Shown here: positions 44,141 to 56,055 of the stretch, in pieces
Layout of the letters: each line of letters begins with the position of its first letter
Position numbering within the stretch: the stretch's first letter is position 1
Source of the DNA: Pegoplata infirma
Lineage: Eukaryota; Arthropoda; Insecta; Diptera; Anthomyiidae
NCBI GenBank assembly: GCA_963921195.1
Contig: OY992539.1
Coordinates: 97,348,964-97,412,963, forward strand
Reading direction: 5' to 3'
DNA: 64,000 bases
Made by a program: the position numbers and the translations under genes
Notes under the pieces: generated by a model
Told to the model about the DNA's origin: nothing
Database searches by the model: none
The model's input: only the letters and a program-made list of their open reading frames with translations

Positions 44141-46270
44141 TCCAAAATAAAAGAGCTAGACTCCTTAAGTTTGGCACGAATATGTCTTATGGTACTAGGC
44201 AGGTTAAGTTCGGAAATGGGCCAAATCGGACCAGGGGAAAAAAGTTTCCCCTTGAAGAACTAAACCAACCTCTGAAAAAATCACTTTTTTACATGATTTT
44301 TTGTCTTTTTGTTTAACAAATTCAACATTTTTATGCTACAAGACGTTCAAAGTCCTGCATTTGGACCCTGAGAATTAGAAAATGTAATTTTTTTGGTCCG
44401 CCCACCTTTATGAATTTTTAAACACATATTTGAGAGGAAATTTGCCCCCCCCCCAATCACCACGACCCCCCCCCCCCCCACCCCAACTCTTACTTGTTTT
44501 TTTTTTAAATTTCTTGAAAGTAGAAAAAAACCGCCATTTTTTGAAAACTTCAAATAGTGATACCTCGAAAATCGTTTGACCGATTTTAATTTTTTTTTTT
44601 ATTTTCGTGTTCAGCGCATCAAAGTTAATAATTATAATGTGTCGCAAGTCATATAATTTTTAATTTTTGTATTTTTTTTTTAATTTTCCAAAATTCAAAA
44701 TAATATTGTCCGGGCGCCATGGGTTAATTTAATATAGAATTACAATTTGCCCGGACGTTCAAGATCGGAAGAAAAACTTTTTTGTCATACAAAAAACTGC
44801 CGGTCTAAGGTGCATACAAATTTATTACAAAAAATGTATGTTAAATTCCAAAAAATTAGAATTTAAGTATATTATTCAAACTGTAAATAACACAGTACAA
44901 CAAAAAAAAAAAAATTACGGGTTTCTGACGATGGATTCTGGTAGAGGAGACAAAAAAAGTATACGTGTTTCTGCGATTTAAAAGATCATATCGTAATTTT
45001 ATTTTAGGGTTGGGTTTTAAATTTTTCGACTTTCAGCCTGTTCTTGCAGCTTAATGGTATATGAAACTCTATTCTCTTAACATCTGAGGTGTAGGGTATA
45101 TTCAGCAACTTTGTAGAAAATGTTAAGGCAAATATTTTTGTGAAACATATTAACCCTCTTACTCCAGATAACAGGAATTTTTGGCTCTATTATAACAAAT
45201 CGTAAAAAAGACCCCGAAGAAAGTGAAGGGATTAAATGTTCTACAAAAATGTTGGCCAACAAATTTTACTATATATGTCAGAACTCACAAATGCCCTAAA
45301 CAGAACTCAAATACCAAAAACTAGCTACATTACAGATTGCACATCAAATAATTACAAAAAAATTCTTTTGGAGGAGTTAATATGTTCCACAAAAATATTT
45401 TAAACTTAATATTTTCTATAAAGTTGCTGAACATAATCTACACTTCAGAGGTAAAGAAAACATTTATAAACCGATAGATGCAAGTACAACCGAAAGTGGG
45501 AAAAACTGTAACCCCCCTTAATAAAATTGCGATGCGATCTTTTAAAACGCCGTTTGTGGTCCCCTGTACCAAAAGCAGTTGTCAGAACCCTGTAATTTTG
45601 AAAAAAGAATAAAATTGTTGTACAGTGTAATTACAAATAAATAAATATGCTAGTTTTTAACCTAATTTCGTTACAAAATGTTACACTTTTAAAACTGCTT
45701 ATTTTTTCTTGTTAGATAGAAGAACTTCGTAAAGCATTATAACAACCTAGGCAGATAAATACAATCGGGTCTGATTTGGCCAAGCATTGCCGACAGTGAC
45801 CCAAGTGCTGGCATATCCTCTGTAGTACAAATTTGCAATGTCTCCCCTGCGACTTATTAATATTATAGATAAAGCGTCTGGCGGCACTTTTTTTTCGCTT
45901 TTTTAACAAAAATACTAATCGAAATATGCCATTTTACAAATTTATTTTCGGAAACGTATTCTAAAAATTTTAAAGGTAGTTTTGCAAAATTTTTTATAAA
46001 ATTTCACATTTTTAAAATTCTTTATTTTTTCCTGTTAGATCTATAGAGGTTTAAAATTTAATATAAATAAAGATTTTTCTTAAATCTTTGTCATACTATC
46101 TAACTCGCCCGTTTCTTCGTTACCGGTTAGCTGTAACATAATAAAATCATTTTTATTACTTCAAATACTCATTAATTTTTTTTAAATAATTAAAATCGTT
46201 TTATTCAACCTTTCAAATATTATTTTTTTTAAGATTAAAATTAGTAAAAAATAAGTTTTACAGGGTTACC
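44141..46270. other. AT-rich stretch with hairpin block at 45.0-45.5 kb
   Basis: No gene. Poly-C runs at 44446-44480. At 45030-45470 'gtgtagggtatattcagcaa' through 'catattaaccctc' is mirrored by 'gagttaatatgttcc' through 'ttgctgaacataatctacac'. Parts recur at 50860-50895 and 51415-51520. A CCCAGGCAG-family remnant lies near 45748 ('ctaggcagataaatac'). Confidence 0.5.
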
Positions 46271-47987
46271 AGGGTTTCAAGTATCTTGGACCATTTCTTC
46301 AGCAGATACAAAATTGCCCTACTTTCCATTTTTTCCCCATAAACGGGGAATTTTTAAAAACGAATTTCTTTCAGAATGTTATTTTCGCGAGCGGATCTTA
46401 TAATCCAAATTCTAAGTTTCTAGGAATTTTAGTGTAGAAGATACAAAATGTACCAAATTGCCTTTTCCCCCTTTTCGCCCCTTAGATTCTGAATTTTCAA
46501 AAACGTATTTTCCAGAATGTTATTTCCGCGAAAGAATCGTACAGTCCAAATTTCAAGTATCTAGGACCATTAGTTCAGCAGCCACAAAATTGCCCTACTT
46601 TTTCTCTTTTTCCCCTTAAAAGCGAAATTTTCAAAAATGTACTTCTTTCAGAATGTTATTTCCGCGAGAGGATCGTACAATCCAAATTTAAAGTATCTAC
46701 GACAATTAGTTGAGCAGATACACAAATGCCGTACCTTCACACTTTTTCCCCTTAAAACCGGAACTTTCAAATAAGTACTTATTATACCCTCCACTCTAGT
46801 GATAGAGTGTATATGGGGCATTCCAAGCCAAATCACTCACTTTTAGACCCGACCCCTTTCGATTTATTTTATTTTTTGATATGTTTTAGTACTTATTAAA
46901 TGCAACTTGGACACCAATTTTCAGCCTTTTGTTTCAAGATGGTGTTGAGTAATCAATTTTTCAAAATGGCGATTTTCTCAAAAAAATTAAAAAATTTAAA
47001 TTTTTAATTAATTTTGACCATTAAAAAATATAGATATTTTAAAAAAAGTTGGACAACGTTTTGTTGGTATTTAAATGTAGTTTTAGAAAAAAAATATGAA
47101 AAAATTATTCGAAGTAATTATCACTTATTTTTTGACGTTTAAAAATTAAAATCGACTTTTTGAAAAAGTCCGAAACCTTCGATTTTTTTGTAAAAAACTA
47201 TAAAAATTCTACTCTAAATTTCGCAACTTTTAAGCTATAATTCGAGATGTGACCACAATTCTTTCTATTTTTTTAAAAATTTTTAAAATTGCACCTTTTA
47301 TTTTTTGGCTCTGATTTATTTTATGGGGTGCTCCAAAAAAAAAAATGCTAGATAATGACCCTAACTTACCCAAGATATATTCATTTGGAGGTAAAAATAC
47401 GTCTCACAAAAATTAAGGACGATTGGACATGTGTAATGCGTTCAGCATGGTCCTTGAAATTTAAAAAACGGATTACAAAGAAAAATATGATTTTTTTTCT
47501 GTTTTCGCATTTTTTTTGATATTTTGAATTAAGTATAAATTCAAGTGGTTACAGAACTTTAATGTGGAGTAAAATACCTTTCTAATAAGGTACTAAAACC
47601 TCAAATCGGTTGAAAATCAGCAAGTTATTACAACTTCCCCAGGCATCTATTGGCACCACTTGATTAAGCAATACAATTATTTATTAGAAAGGCATTTTAC
47701 TCTATATTATAATTATGTCACCACTTGAATTAAAACTCAATAAAATTGAGAAAACAGAAAAAAAATCGTATTTTTCTTTGTAATCCGTGTTTTAAACTTC
47801 ATGGCCCATGCGGAACGTCTTACCCATGTACGATTGTCTTTAATTTTTGTTTAACGTATTTTTACCTCCAAATGAATATACTTAGGCTAAGTTAGGGTCA
47901 GTATCTACCAATTTTATTTTTTTGGAGCACCATATAAAATAAATCAGAACCAAAAAATAAAAGGTGCAATTTTAAAAATTAAAAAAA

Positions 47988-49215
47988 AAACAAGTAAAAA
48001 AGTTAAATTCGGCCTTGCCGAATGTAGTGATACCCTCCACAATTTCAAAAAGATTATTGCAAAAAACTTTATTTAAAAGAAAATTACTTTTGAAAACAAA
48101 AAATTAAAAAAAAAAAATTTCCGCGAAAAAAAATTTTGGTAAAAAAAAAATCCGCGATTTTTTTCTTTTTATGTCAAAAAATATGTTCGTACTTGTTTAA
48201 ATACCATTTGGTGTTCAATTATGTTAACATATGTCAACCAGAGGCCGAATTAAAGTATTTTGTATTTTTAGGTTATGTTGAATGTACTGAAATTTTTGAG
48301 GTGTGCTTACATTTTCGTTCATAACTTTTGAACCGCTGAACCGATATCGCTCAAATGCAATACCAAACTTCTCGGGAGAACTTCCAATATATATGTTAAG
48401 TTTCAGTCATCTCTGTGCAATATTTTGTCCGCGACAGCATTTTCCACAGACAGACAGACAGACGGACAGACGGACATCGCTAGAATGTCTTAAAATCGAT
48501 CGGGGATCATGAATATATATACTTTATGGGGTCCCAGACCGATATTTCGATGAGTTACAAACGGAATGACAAACTTATATATACCCTCTATCACTAACAA
48601 GGGAAGTCTCCCTAGTGTCACCCGCGGATCTTTATGGAATTGGTTTTATTTTGTAGAGCAGAAAAAATAAAGGGACACGTATTTTTTTATAGCGGCCCAA
48701 ATTCATATTTAGGGGGTAAAAAAGAGGGGGGAAGACAAGGTCATTTTTCAGTTTTTTTCGTTTATCTCCTTTATTATGCAAAGAAAACTAGTCATGTTAC
48801 ATACCAAATGAAAGGTCTTTGGAAAACCTATCTACGTGTGCTAAGAACGTGCGCAAACATGCACAACTTTTCGTCATATTGAGTAAAATACCAAAATTTT
48901 AGGACATTTTTGTTAATAAGTTGAAAAATGTTAACTTCTTTGGCCCGTTGTTAGCAGCAAGAGATGGGTTTTTTTAATACCTTTAATCTGATACCACACA
49001 TGCCTATATTAATTTTGTTTAAATAGGCGTAAATCGTAAAAAACTGAAAAAGGTCAATTTCCCCCCATACAAATCGTCCCCCCCAAAAAATGAATTTGGG
49101 CCGGTAAAAAAAAATACGTGTCGAATTAATTTTCGTTCTTAACAACATATCCAAATTTCATGAAGATCGGAGGGTGACACCAGGGAGACTTCCCTTGTAA
49201 GTGGAGGGTATAAAA
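47988..49215 (+). mobile_element. mini-me-like copy inside the palindromic element
   Basis: 'acaagtaaaaaagttaaatt', 'ccttgccgaatg', (CAGA/CGGA)n at 48447-48475, core 'aaatcgatcggggatcatga', and end 'gtggagggtataaaaa'. It splits an A/T run of the host arm and is itself split by a Harbinger-like MITE. Confidence 0.75.
48598..49197. mobile_element. PIF/Harbinger-like element (600 bp)
   Basis: The ends CAAGGGAAGTCTCCCTAGTG and (reverse-complemented) CAAGGGAAGTCTCCCTGGTG continue as ~120-bp imperfect arms. They are flanked by TAA (48595-48597 and 49198-49200). A 3-bp duplication supports PIF/Harbinger. The interior is non-coding. Confidence 0.75.
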
Positions 49216-50467
49216 ATAGAAAGAATTATGATCACATCTCGAATTATGGCTTAAAAGTTCCGTAATTTAGAGTAGAATTTTTTGTAGTTTTTTACAAAAA
49301 AATCGAAGGTTTCGGATTTTTTCAAAAAGTCGATTTTAATTTTTAAACGTCAAAAAATAAGTGATAATTACTTCGAATAATTTTTTTAAATTTTTTTTCT
49401 AAATCTACATTTAAATACCAACAAAACGTTGTCCATTTTTTTTTTTAAATATCTATATTTTTTAATGGTCAAAATTAATTAAAAATTTAAATTTTTTAAT
49501 TTTTTTGAGAAAATCGCCATTTTGAAAAATTGATTACTCAACACCATCTTGAAATAAAAGGCTGAAAATTGGTGTCCAAGTTGCATTTAATAAGTACTAA
49601 AACATATTAAAAAATAAAATAAATCGAAAGGGGTCGGGTCTAAAAGTGAGTGATTTGGCTTCAAATGCCCCATATATAAGTTTGTCATTCCGTTTGTAAC
49701 ACCTCGAAATATTGGTCTAGGACCCCATAAAGTATATATATTCATGATCCTCGAAGTTATGAGCAAATGAGTGAATTTCGGCAAGGGTTTTTCTGGAATT
49801 TACGAGATAAAACACACTGTAACATTCGAACGGCAATTCTGAGGGTGCTGAAGTGTGGCGTATATATTTACCGTTCCTCTGGTCCAGTTCGTTTTAAATT
49901 TCAGCTAAATCGGCCAGTGGTTCAAAAGTTATTAGCAAAACCGCAAATTTCAGATTAGTTTCACCTTAAATTCACGTGTTGAAAACCCGTTAAACATGTT
50001 TTAAAAACATTTGTAGTTCAAAAAAATTATTTTACAAGTTATTTCTGTCACACAAAAATATTTTTACGCTAAAACAAAAAAAAAAATACACTCAAAAAAA
50101 ATTTTACACTGAAAAAAAAAAAATTTACACTCAAAAAAAAAAAATTAGTAAATTATTTTTTTTTTTCAAAAATTAATAAAAAAAAGTTTTTTTACACAAA
50201 ATAAAATATTTTTATATTTTTATACTAAAACAGAGAAAAAATACACTCGAAAAAAAATTTTACAATAAAAAAAAAAAAATTAGTAAAGTATTTTTTTTCA
50301 AAATTACCTAAAAAGAACTTTTTACACAAAATAAAATATTTATAATCAAAAATGTTATTTTTTCACGTTAGAAAATTTACTATCACCTAAAAAGGGCATT
50401 GTGGAGGGCATCCATAGATTCGGCCAAGTCGAATTTAACTTTTCTACTTGTTTCATAATGTTATTAC

Positions 50468-51682
50468 CAGGGAAACCAAAAATATGCAGTATCATGTTTT
50501 TTCCTGCGCATTTTATTGATAAATGGGTAAGGTATTTATCCGTTTCAGAAGTTTTTAAGAAATCTGGCATTGATTTGTTAGAGAATATTTTTGCATATTT
50601 TAGCCTTCAGAGCATATTTATGCATATTTTAGGTTTAAGAGCATATTTTAGCATAAGAGCATATTTTTAGAGCATATTTTCAATTTGTAGAGCATTTTTC
50701 ACTTTTTAGAGCATGTAAAAATTTTTAGAGCATTTTTTTTTTTCAATTTTGAGAGCATTTTTTCCAGTTTTTTTTTTATAACATTTATTTATTTTAAAAT
50801 TTTTCATCCAACAAGGATGTTTTTTTTAACAATTATGGAATTGTAACGATTGATTCCCCTTTGGCCTGTTCTTGCTTCATATCGGTATATGAAACTACCC
50901 AGGCAGAAAAGTACAAACGGGCCAACGTTGGAATGAAGTTGGCGGCGACGGTACCAACGTTGGCGAATCATACCCGTTTCTAAGTCTACGACGTCATTTC
51001 GAAGTTGAAATGATAACAGTGGCCAACGGTCGCTCAACGTTTGTTTTGACGTTGGGTTAACATTGATTTTACAAATTCACGACATTGGATTTACCTTTTG
51101 CTTAGGGATGTATTGAAAATCTCGATGTAGTGCTTTTTAGTTACCATTTTGTACAAATTGGTTGAAAAAGCAACTACTTAAGTGTTCACTTATATTAAAG
51201 TGTTCAGGTCTTTGTAAATCAAAAACTTAAAAAAAAAAATAAAAATATTAAACTTTTAAATTATAATCTATAGTGTAGGGTTTTATGTAAACACAAAGTT
51301 GTGCCAACACAAAATTTTTAGTAAAACTATTTTACATTATACAATGTTGTTTCGTTAGCCCGATATTGTACCAACACAAAATTTTTGGTACGGTTGGCAA
51401 TTTCTGACTGGGTATGATTTCTTTAGATCTGGGTATATTCAGCAACTTTGTAGAAAATATTAAGGCAAATATTTTTGTAGAACATATTTAGCCCTCTAAC
51501 TACAGCACATAACGGTATTTTAAGGGTATATTCTCTAACAAATTGTAGAAAAAACGCAAAAAAGGGGGACTTAATTTTTTTAAGAGCATATTTTTATTGT
51601 TTTTGGAGCATATTTTCCGTTTTTAAGGGCATTTTTTAAGCGCATAAAACGTGTTTTTTAGAGCATATTTTTGGTTTCCCTG
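50468..51682. mobile_element. hAT MITE (1215 bp) with CAGGGAAACCAAAAATATGC ends
   Basis: Both 20-bp termini match and an exact 8-bp duplication GTTATTAC (50460-50467 and 51683-51690) flanks them. Subterminal DNA is made of 'agagcatatttt' repeats, like the 'gcttattttt' repeats of 22642-23160. A CCCAG-family element is nested inside. Confidence 0.88.
50898..51412. mobile_element. CCCAGGCAGAAA element nested in the hAT MITE
   Basis: Left TA|CCCAGGCAGAAAAGTACAAA and right 'ggcaatttctgactggg|TA' give matching ends with a TA duplication. The interior has repeated 'ccaacgttgg' palindromes (50915-51060). It is related to 41637-43149. Confidence 0.65.
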
Positions 51683-52599
51683 GTTATTACAGTCCAAATT
51701 TCAAGTATCCATGACCATTTGTTCAGTAGACACAAAATTGCCCTACTTTCCCTCTTTTCTCCCTTAGAAGCAGAATTTTCAAAAAAGTTTTAAAATGCTA
51801 TTTCATACTTCTTTTAGAATGTAATTTTCGCGAGAGGATCGTACAGTTCAAATTTCAAGTATCTAGGGCTATTAGTTCAGCTGATACAAAATTTCCTTAC
51901 TTCCCCCCTCAAAAGTCAAATTTTCGAAAAGTACTTTTTTCAGAATGTTATTTCTGCGGGATTTAAATAAAAATTTTCAAAAAAAGACATTCTTTAAAAA
52001 GTTGTTTCTGCAAGAGGATCCTATATTCAAAATTTCAAGTTTATAGGACCAATAGTTCAGATGATACAAAATGTACCATATAGCCATATTTCTCCCTTGC
52101 CCCTCCCACTAAGAAAAGGAATTTTAAAAATATAACTTTTTTCAAAATGTTATTTTCGCGAAAGTATCCAATAGTCCAAATTTCAAGTTCATAAGATAAA
52201 TAAGTAATGCTCCAATTTGCCATATTTCCCCCTTTTCCCCTCTTGGAGGCGGAATTTTCAAAAAAAAAAAAAAAATGCAACTTCCGTGAGGGGATCCTAG
52301 AGTCAAAATTTTAAGTTTCTAGCACTATTATTTCAAAAGATATTCAAATTCCCCCAAAGGTCCCTATTTTCCCCGTTTTGCACAATTATTGTTTTTGCGA
52401 TTTGGAGTAAAGATTATCATTAAAAACGATATAAAAATATAAATTTGAAAAGTTTCCAAGTCCCTAGGAATTCGCGTAAAATAAGAGGTAGCAAAAAATC
52501 TTGTTAAATTACGAGAATAGTTTTCTAAGTTTTATCGCATCAAAAAGCTGTAAATTGATAATTGCACTTTTTTTGTTTGTGTTTTTTGATTGAAGAAGA

Positions 52600-52830
52600 A
52601 AATTGTGTCTTCTAAAGATTAAATTAAATGTGGATTTACCCTATACCCTGGTTTCTGTAGCCACTTCTACGTCATCAGTAGGACATTACATTAAATTGAT
52701 TGTTTGATATTTGCTAGAAAAATTCTTAATATGTTTTTTTTATCAACAGACTTGCCAGCCATGAGATTTGAACCTGGGTGTGCAGAATGCCTTGAAAGCT
52801 ATAAGCAATTTAGAAGCTGTAGATCTCAAA
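52600..52830 (-). mobile_element. tRNA-derived SINE-like element with hammerhead-like body
   Basis: On the minus strand a tRNA-like 3' half with B box GGTTCAAATC (52774-52765) is followed 87 nt later by the hammerhead-like core. The A box is too degraded to place with confidence. The same B box-to-core spacing (84 nt) occurs at 54.6 kb. Ends are not defined. Confidence 0.5.
52627..52692 (-). ncRNA. Hammerhead-ribozyme-like motif
   Basis: On the minus strand CTGATGA (52678-52672) is followed by hairpin GTAG/CTAC with loop AAGTGG, then GAAAC (52655-52651). The closing stem is AATGT/ACATT, the complementary arrangement to the GACAT/ATGTC stem of the other copies. Stem III is not clear. Confidence 0.55.
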
Positions 52831-54190
52831 ACTTTTCTAATTGTATGTTCTTAAATCCAATAAAATATTTATTTCCATGATTATCGTAAACAAACTTTAT
52901 GTTTCACAAAGTTGTTCGAATATATAATCATGTTGTATTTATATTCTAATTAATCCTTTTTGAAACTTTTGAAATACCAATTTTCTCATGTCATGTCAAT
53001 ATGTAATACCACTAATTTGTTAACATTTACAAATACTCATTTAAATCATTTATCATTTTTGTTGTTTAATATTCTTAACACATACAAGTGCGTAAACTGA
53101 CCATGCACCATATATGGGTCATTCCCTTTAAAGTTTTTAAATATAGAAACATATACATTATGTTTAAATTTTAAGACAAATCGGACAAAATTAACCCGTG
53201 CCTTTGGAGAGTTTAAGTTTTGCCCCAAACTTTTTTTCCCCGTACAAACCAAACATTTTTCGACTTTTTCATTTTTTTTGAAATTATTATTTTACTTGAT
53301 TTTGGTTTGACTTGAAAAAAAAAAAAAATAGGTGCGTTTTTTATTTTGACTTTTAGTTGAGGTATCCACATATCACATATCCACAAAAAATAATATTTCT
53401 GTCAGTGACATCTTTATCGTTTACTTAAATGCATCAAAAAACAGAAAAAATGCACTTTTGTCTAATTTCTTCCATTTCCGGGCAAATTGTGGTTCGTTTT
53501 GGTGTAAATACTCTATATTTGATTTTTTAGAGTTGGCTGAAAAAAATAATTTTTAAATGGTTGTCTAAAGGTTTTGATTTTTAAACATACTGACATACAA
53601 AATTGAAAAGAAAATTTGTTTGGCTCCCCGTGTAAAAATGTTTTAAATCTTATCTGATCTGCTCATATATCGTCCATTCCACCAGACATTTGGTAATTTT
53701 AGTCATTTTTTGACCGAGGGTCTTCCGATTTTTGTTTTTTTTTCATACAGATACTCTATGGAGCCAATTTCAAATTTCATCCATCAGATCGAAAATATTT
53801 GAAAACTTGGCTATTTTATTCACGATTTTCGTTTTTAAAAAAGTAAAAAAAAATGCAACATCTGTGTAACTTTGAGCAGCTGTATTTTCTAAACTACTTA
53901 TCGCATTTTAACAATCCATAGCGCATACGAATGGTATGTAAGTCTATTTTGATATCTTATAGACTGATAAAATATCGGTGGTTTAAAAGTGCATTTTATA
54001 TGCAAATGCAGTTTTTAAGTGCATTTGGCAAAACTTTTACCCCATACTTAAAAATAAAAGTTTGTTTACACAAAATGACAATAACAACTCTTCTGTTAGA
54101 AAAAAACAACAGCAACAACCACACTCGAATTGAAAAAATCAGATTTAGTTGATACTTGCTTAACAGCCTACTTGGCGTATCGGTATAGAG

Positions 54191-54574
54191 CAGCGACAGG
54201 CAAACACATACTATCATATTTTTTCTTGGTGTGTGTAACATGTAGCACTCTCATACTCAATGCACTTAAAGAAACTTATGGTAAAAATAATAATACATTT
54301 AACCATTTAAAAATAAAAAAGATAATAAATGACGTTGGTTAAAATGTCTAACAATGTAAAATTTAGTGAATAGTGACAAACTAAGCATTCTGGTTTTCCA
54401 AAAAAAAATTTATTTAAACAAGAATTTGACATTAAAATTCTTTATTGATTATTTCTCTAAGTATATTTTAAGCAAGAAGAGAGGAGAAAATTGTGTTTTT
54501 TTGATTTTGTTTAATGAGTGAGAGCATATACGTGTGCGAGTAAAAACGCCGCGTAGTGCTTTTGCCTGTCGCTG
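54191..54574. mobile_element. hAT MITE (384 bp) inside the SINE head
   Basis: The ends CAGCGACAGGCAAACAC and (reverse-complemented) CAGCGACAGGCAAAAGC are flanked by the 8-bp duplication GTMTAGAG (gtatagag 54183-54190, gtctagag 54575-54582). It is internally related, inverted, to the MITE at 6181-6572. Confidence 0.8.
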
Positions 54575-54705
54575 GTCTAGAGTGATTGTACGTTACAAGC
54601 AGTTAATAGCAAAGTATTACATATGATGGGTTCAATCCTTGTCGGCTGCGATCTGTACATAATTTTCACATATAGAGATCTATTGACTATTAACTAAATA
54701 AATTT

Positions 54706-54777
54706 GACATTAAAAGTTTTTCTAAAGATTATTATAACTGGATAATATGAAACTAGTAAGAATCAAACCAGGATGTC
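54706..54777 (+). ncRNA. Hammerhead-ribozyme-like motif (core mutated)
   Basis: GACATT opens the motif. The core is CTAAAGA (54722-54728, differing from CTGANGA at the third position), then hairpin TATTAT/ATAATA with loop AACTGG, GAAAC (54749-54753), and GGATGTC closing. Compared with the 12-kb copy, both sides of stem II changed together. Confidence 0.55.
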
Positions 54778-56055
54778 TTAAATTTTAGAAAAATTAAAAT
54801 TTTTCTTTCACACTTTTCTCAATTCAAAACCATATATAACAAATCAAAAAATTATCATACATAATTATAATTAGAGCCTGAGCTCGACTGTCTTTACAGA
54901 AACAAAAATTTTTTTTTTAATTAGCATATTTGGAAAATTTAGGATTTTTGGTATAAAAAAATGTTTTTATTACAATGGACCGATCATGTATGATATTTTT
55001 AATATTTTTTTAAAAAAAATACTTCCTTAAGTTTCCCTTATAAAAATTTGTATTTTTTAAATTATACCAAAATCATGTAAAAAGACATGTTTTTAAACTG
55101 TTATATTTTCAAAAATACAAATCGTATCTCATTGTTTTTATGCACATTAGAAAGGTATTTTTGTCTATTTTTTGCATTTAATGACCACAAAAATGTTGGT
55201 GTTTCAAAAATGCATTTCAAATGCAAATGCAGTTTTGAAGTGCATTTTTCAAAACTTTTACCTCTTTGAATTTTTTTTTAGCTATGATATTCGAAAAGTT
55301 TACAATTTTTAATACAAAATAATGTCCTCCTAATAATGGACCCACTATGTGTGATATTTTTTTAAATTTTTTTAAAAAATCATGTTATTTGAATTTTTTT
55401 TGGTTTTATTTAAAATATTGAAATTTTTTTAAGGAAATTTTATTTTTTTTTTAAAAATAGCACACAAGGTGGGTCCATTATTAGCAGGAACTTTTTTTGT
55501 AGTAAAAATTGTAGACTTTTCGAATATGATAACTAAAAAAAAATCAATGGGGTAAAAGTTTTGAAAAAATGCACTTCAAAACTGCATTTGCATTTAAAAT
55601 GCATTTTTGAAACACCAACAATTTTGCGGTCATTAAATACAAAAAATAGACAAAAATACCTTTCTAATGTGCATAAAAGCAATGAGATACGATTAGTTCT
55701 TTTGAAAATATAACGGTTTAAAACATGTGTTTTTACGTGATTTTGGTATATTTTAAAATCTAAAATTTTTTATAAAGGAAACTTAAGGAAGCATTTAAAA
55801 AAAAAAATATTAAATATATCACACATTCTCGGTCCATTGTAATGAAAACATGTTTTTGTTGCAAAAATCCTTAATTTTCCAAATATGCTAATTAAAAAAA
55901 TTAAAAGGGGTACAAGTTTTGCAAAATGCACTTCAAAACTGCATTTGCATATTAAATGCACTTTTAAACCACCGATATTTTTTCAGTCAATAAGATATCA
56001 AAATAGACTTACATACCATTCGTATGCGCTATGGATTGTTTAAATGCTTTAAGTA

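Larger units (their letters stand above)
46815..49671. mobile_element. Palindromic element with GGGGCATTC termini
   Basis: The ends GGGGCATTCCAAGCCAAATC and (reverse-complemented) GGGGCATTTGAAGCCAAATC are flanked by 'tatat' and 'atata' (4-bp ATAT duplication inferred). The arms are inverted copies over ~800 bp, with the centre near 47.6-47.7 kb. The right arm is split by a plus-strand mini-me (47988-49215). No ORF was recognised. Confidence 0.75.
46792..50453 (-). mobile_element. mini-me-like copy hosting a foldback element
   Basis: On the minus strand it starts 'aaacaagtagaaaagttaaa' (50453), then 'gattcggccaag', 'cttttgaaccactgg', 'aggatcatgaatatata', and ends 'ctctatcactagagtggag' at 46792. 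The (GTCY)n part is deleted (junction near 49757). The foldback at 46815-49671 sits in its TATATA stretch. Confidence 0.7.
46270..52480. repeat. ~145-bp repeat array, interrupted by nested insertions
   Basis: Units at 46270-46790 and 51690-52480 share 'ggaattttcaaaaa', 'cagaatgttattttcgcgag', 'aggatcgtacagtccaaatt', 'tcaagtatctaggaccatta' and 'gcagatacaaaattgcccta'. They align with the 1-2640 array. Between them lie a minus-strand mini-me (46792-50453) and a hAT MITE (50468-51682). Removing both restores a normal unit. Confidence 0.7.
52481..53600. other. AT-rich stretch with a SINE-like element on the minus strand
   Basis: Apart from the SINE/hammerhead element (52600-52830) no gene is recognised. 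53.25-53.6 kb consists of degenerate repeat-type paragraphs. Confidence 0.45.
54160..54908 (+). mobile_element. tRNA-derived SINE-like element, split by a hAT MITE, with hammerhead-like body
   Basis: With the MITE removed the head reads A box TTGGCGTATCGGTCTAGAG (54172-54190 joined to 54583 on) and, about 46 nt on, B box GGTTCAATCC (54629-54638). These are Pol III internal promoter elements at tRNA-like spacing. Then follow 'ttcacatata', the hammerhead-like motif and the tail 'gagcctgagctcgac...ctttacagaaac'. The same body order is found in the 442-bp satellite and, in part, at 12.0 kb. No ORF. The tail lacks a long poly(A). Confidence 0.6.

Noticed and set aside
45154..45231. Tiny piggyBac element between TTAA sites (CCCTCTTACTCC...)
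   Set aside because: Ends match only poorly and the whole lies in a hairpin block; insufficient support.
45712..45909. 65-residue basic frame (MLKKRKKSAARRF)
   Set aside because: Overlaps a CCCAGGCAG-family remnant in antisense; no homology recognised.
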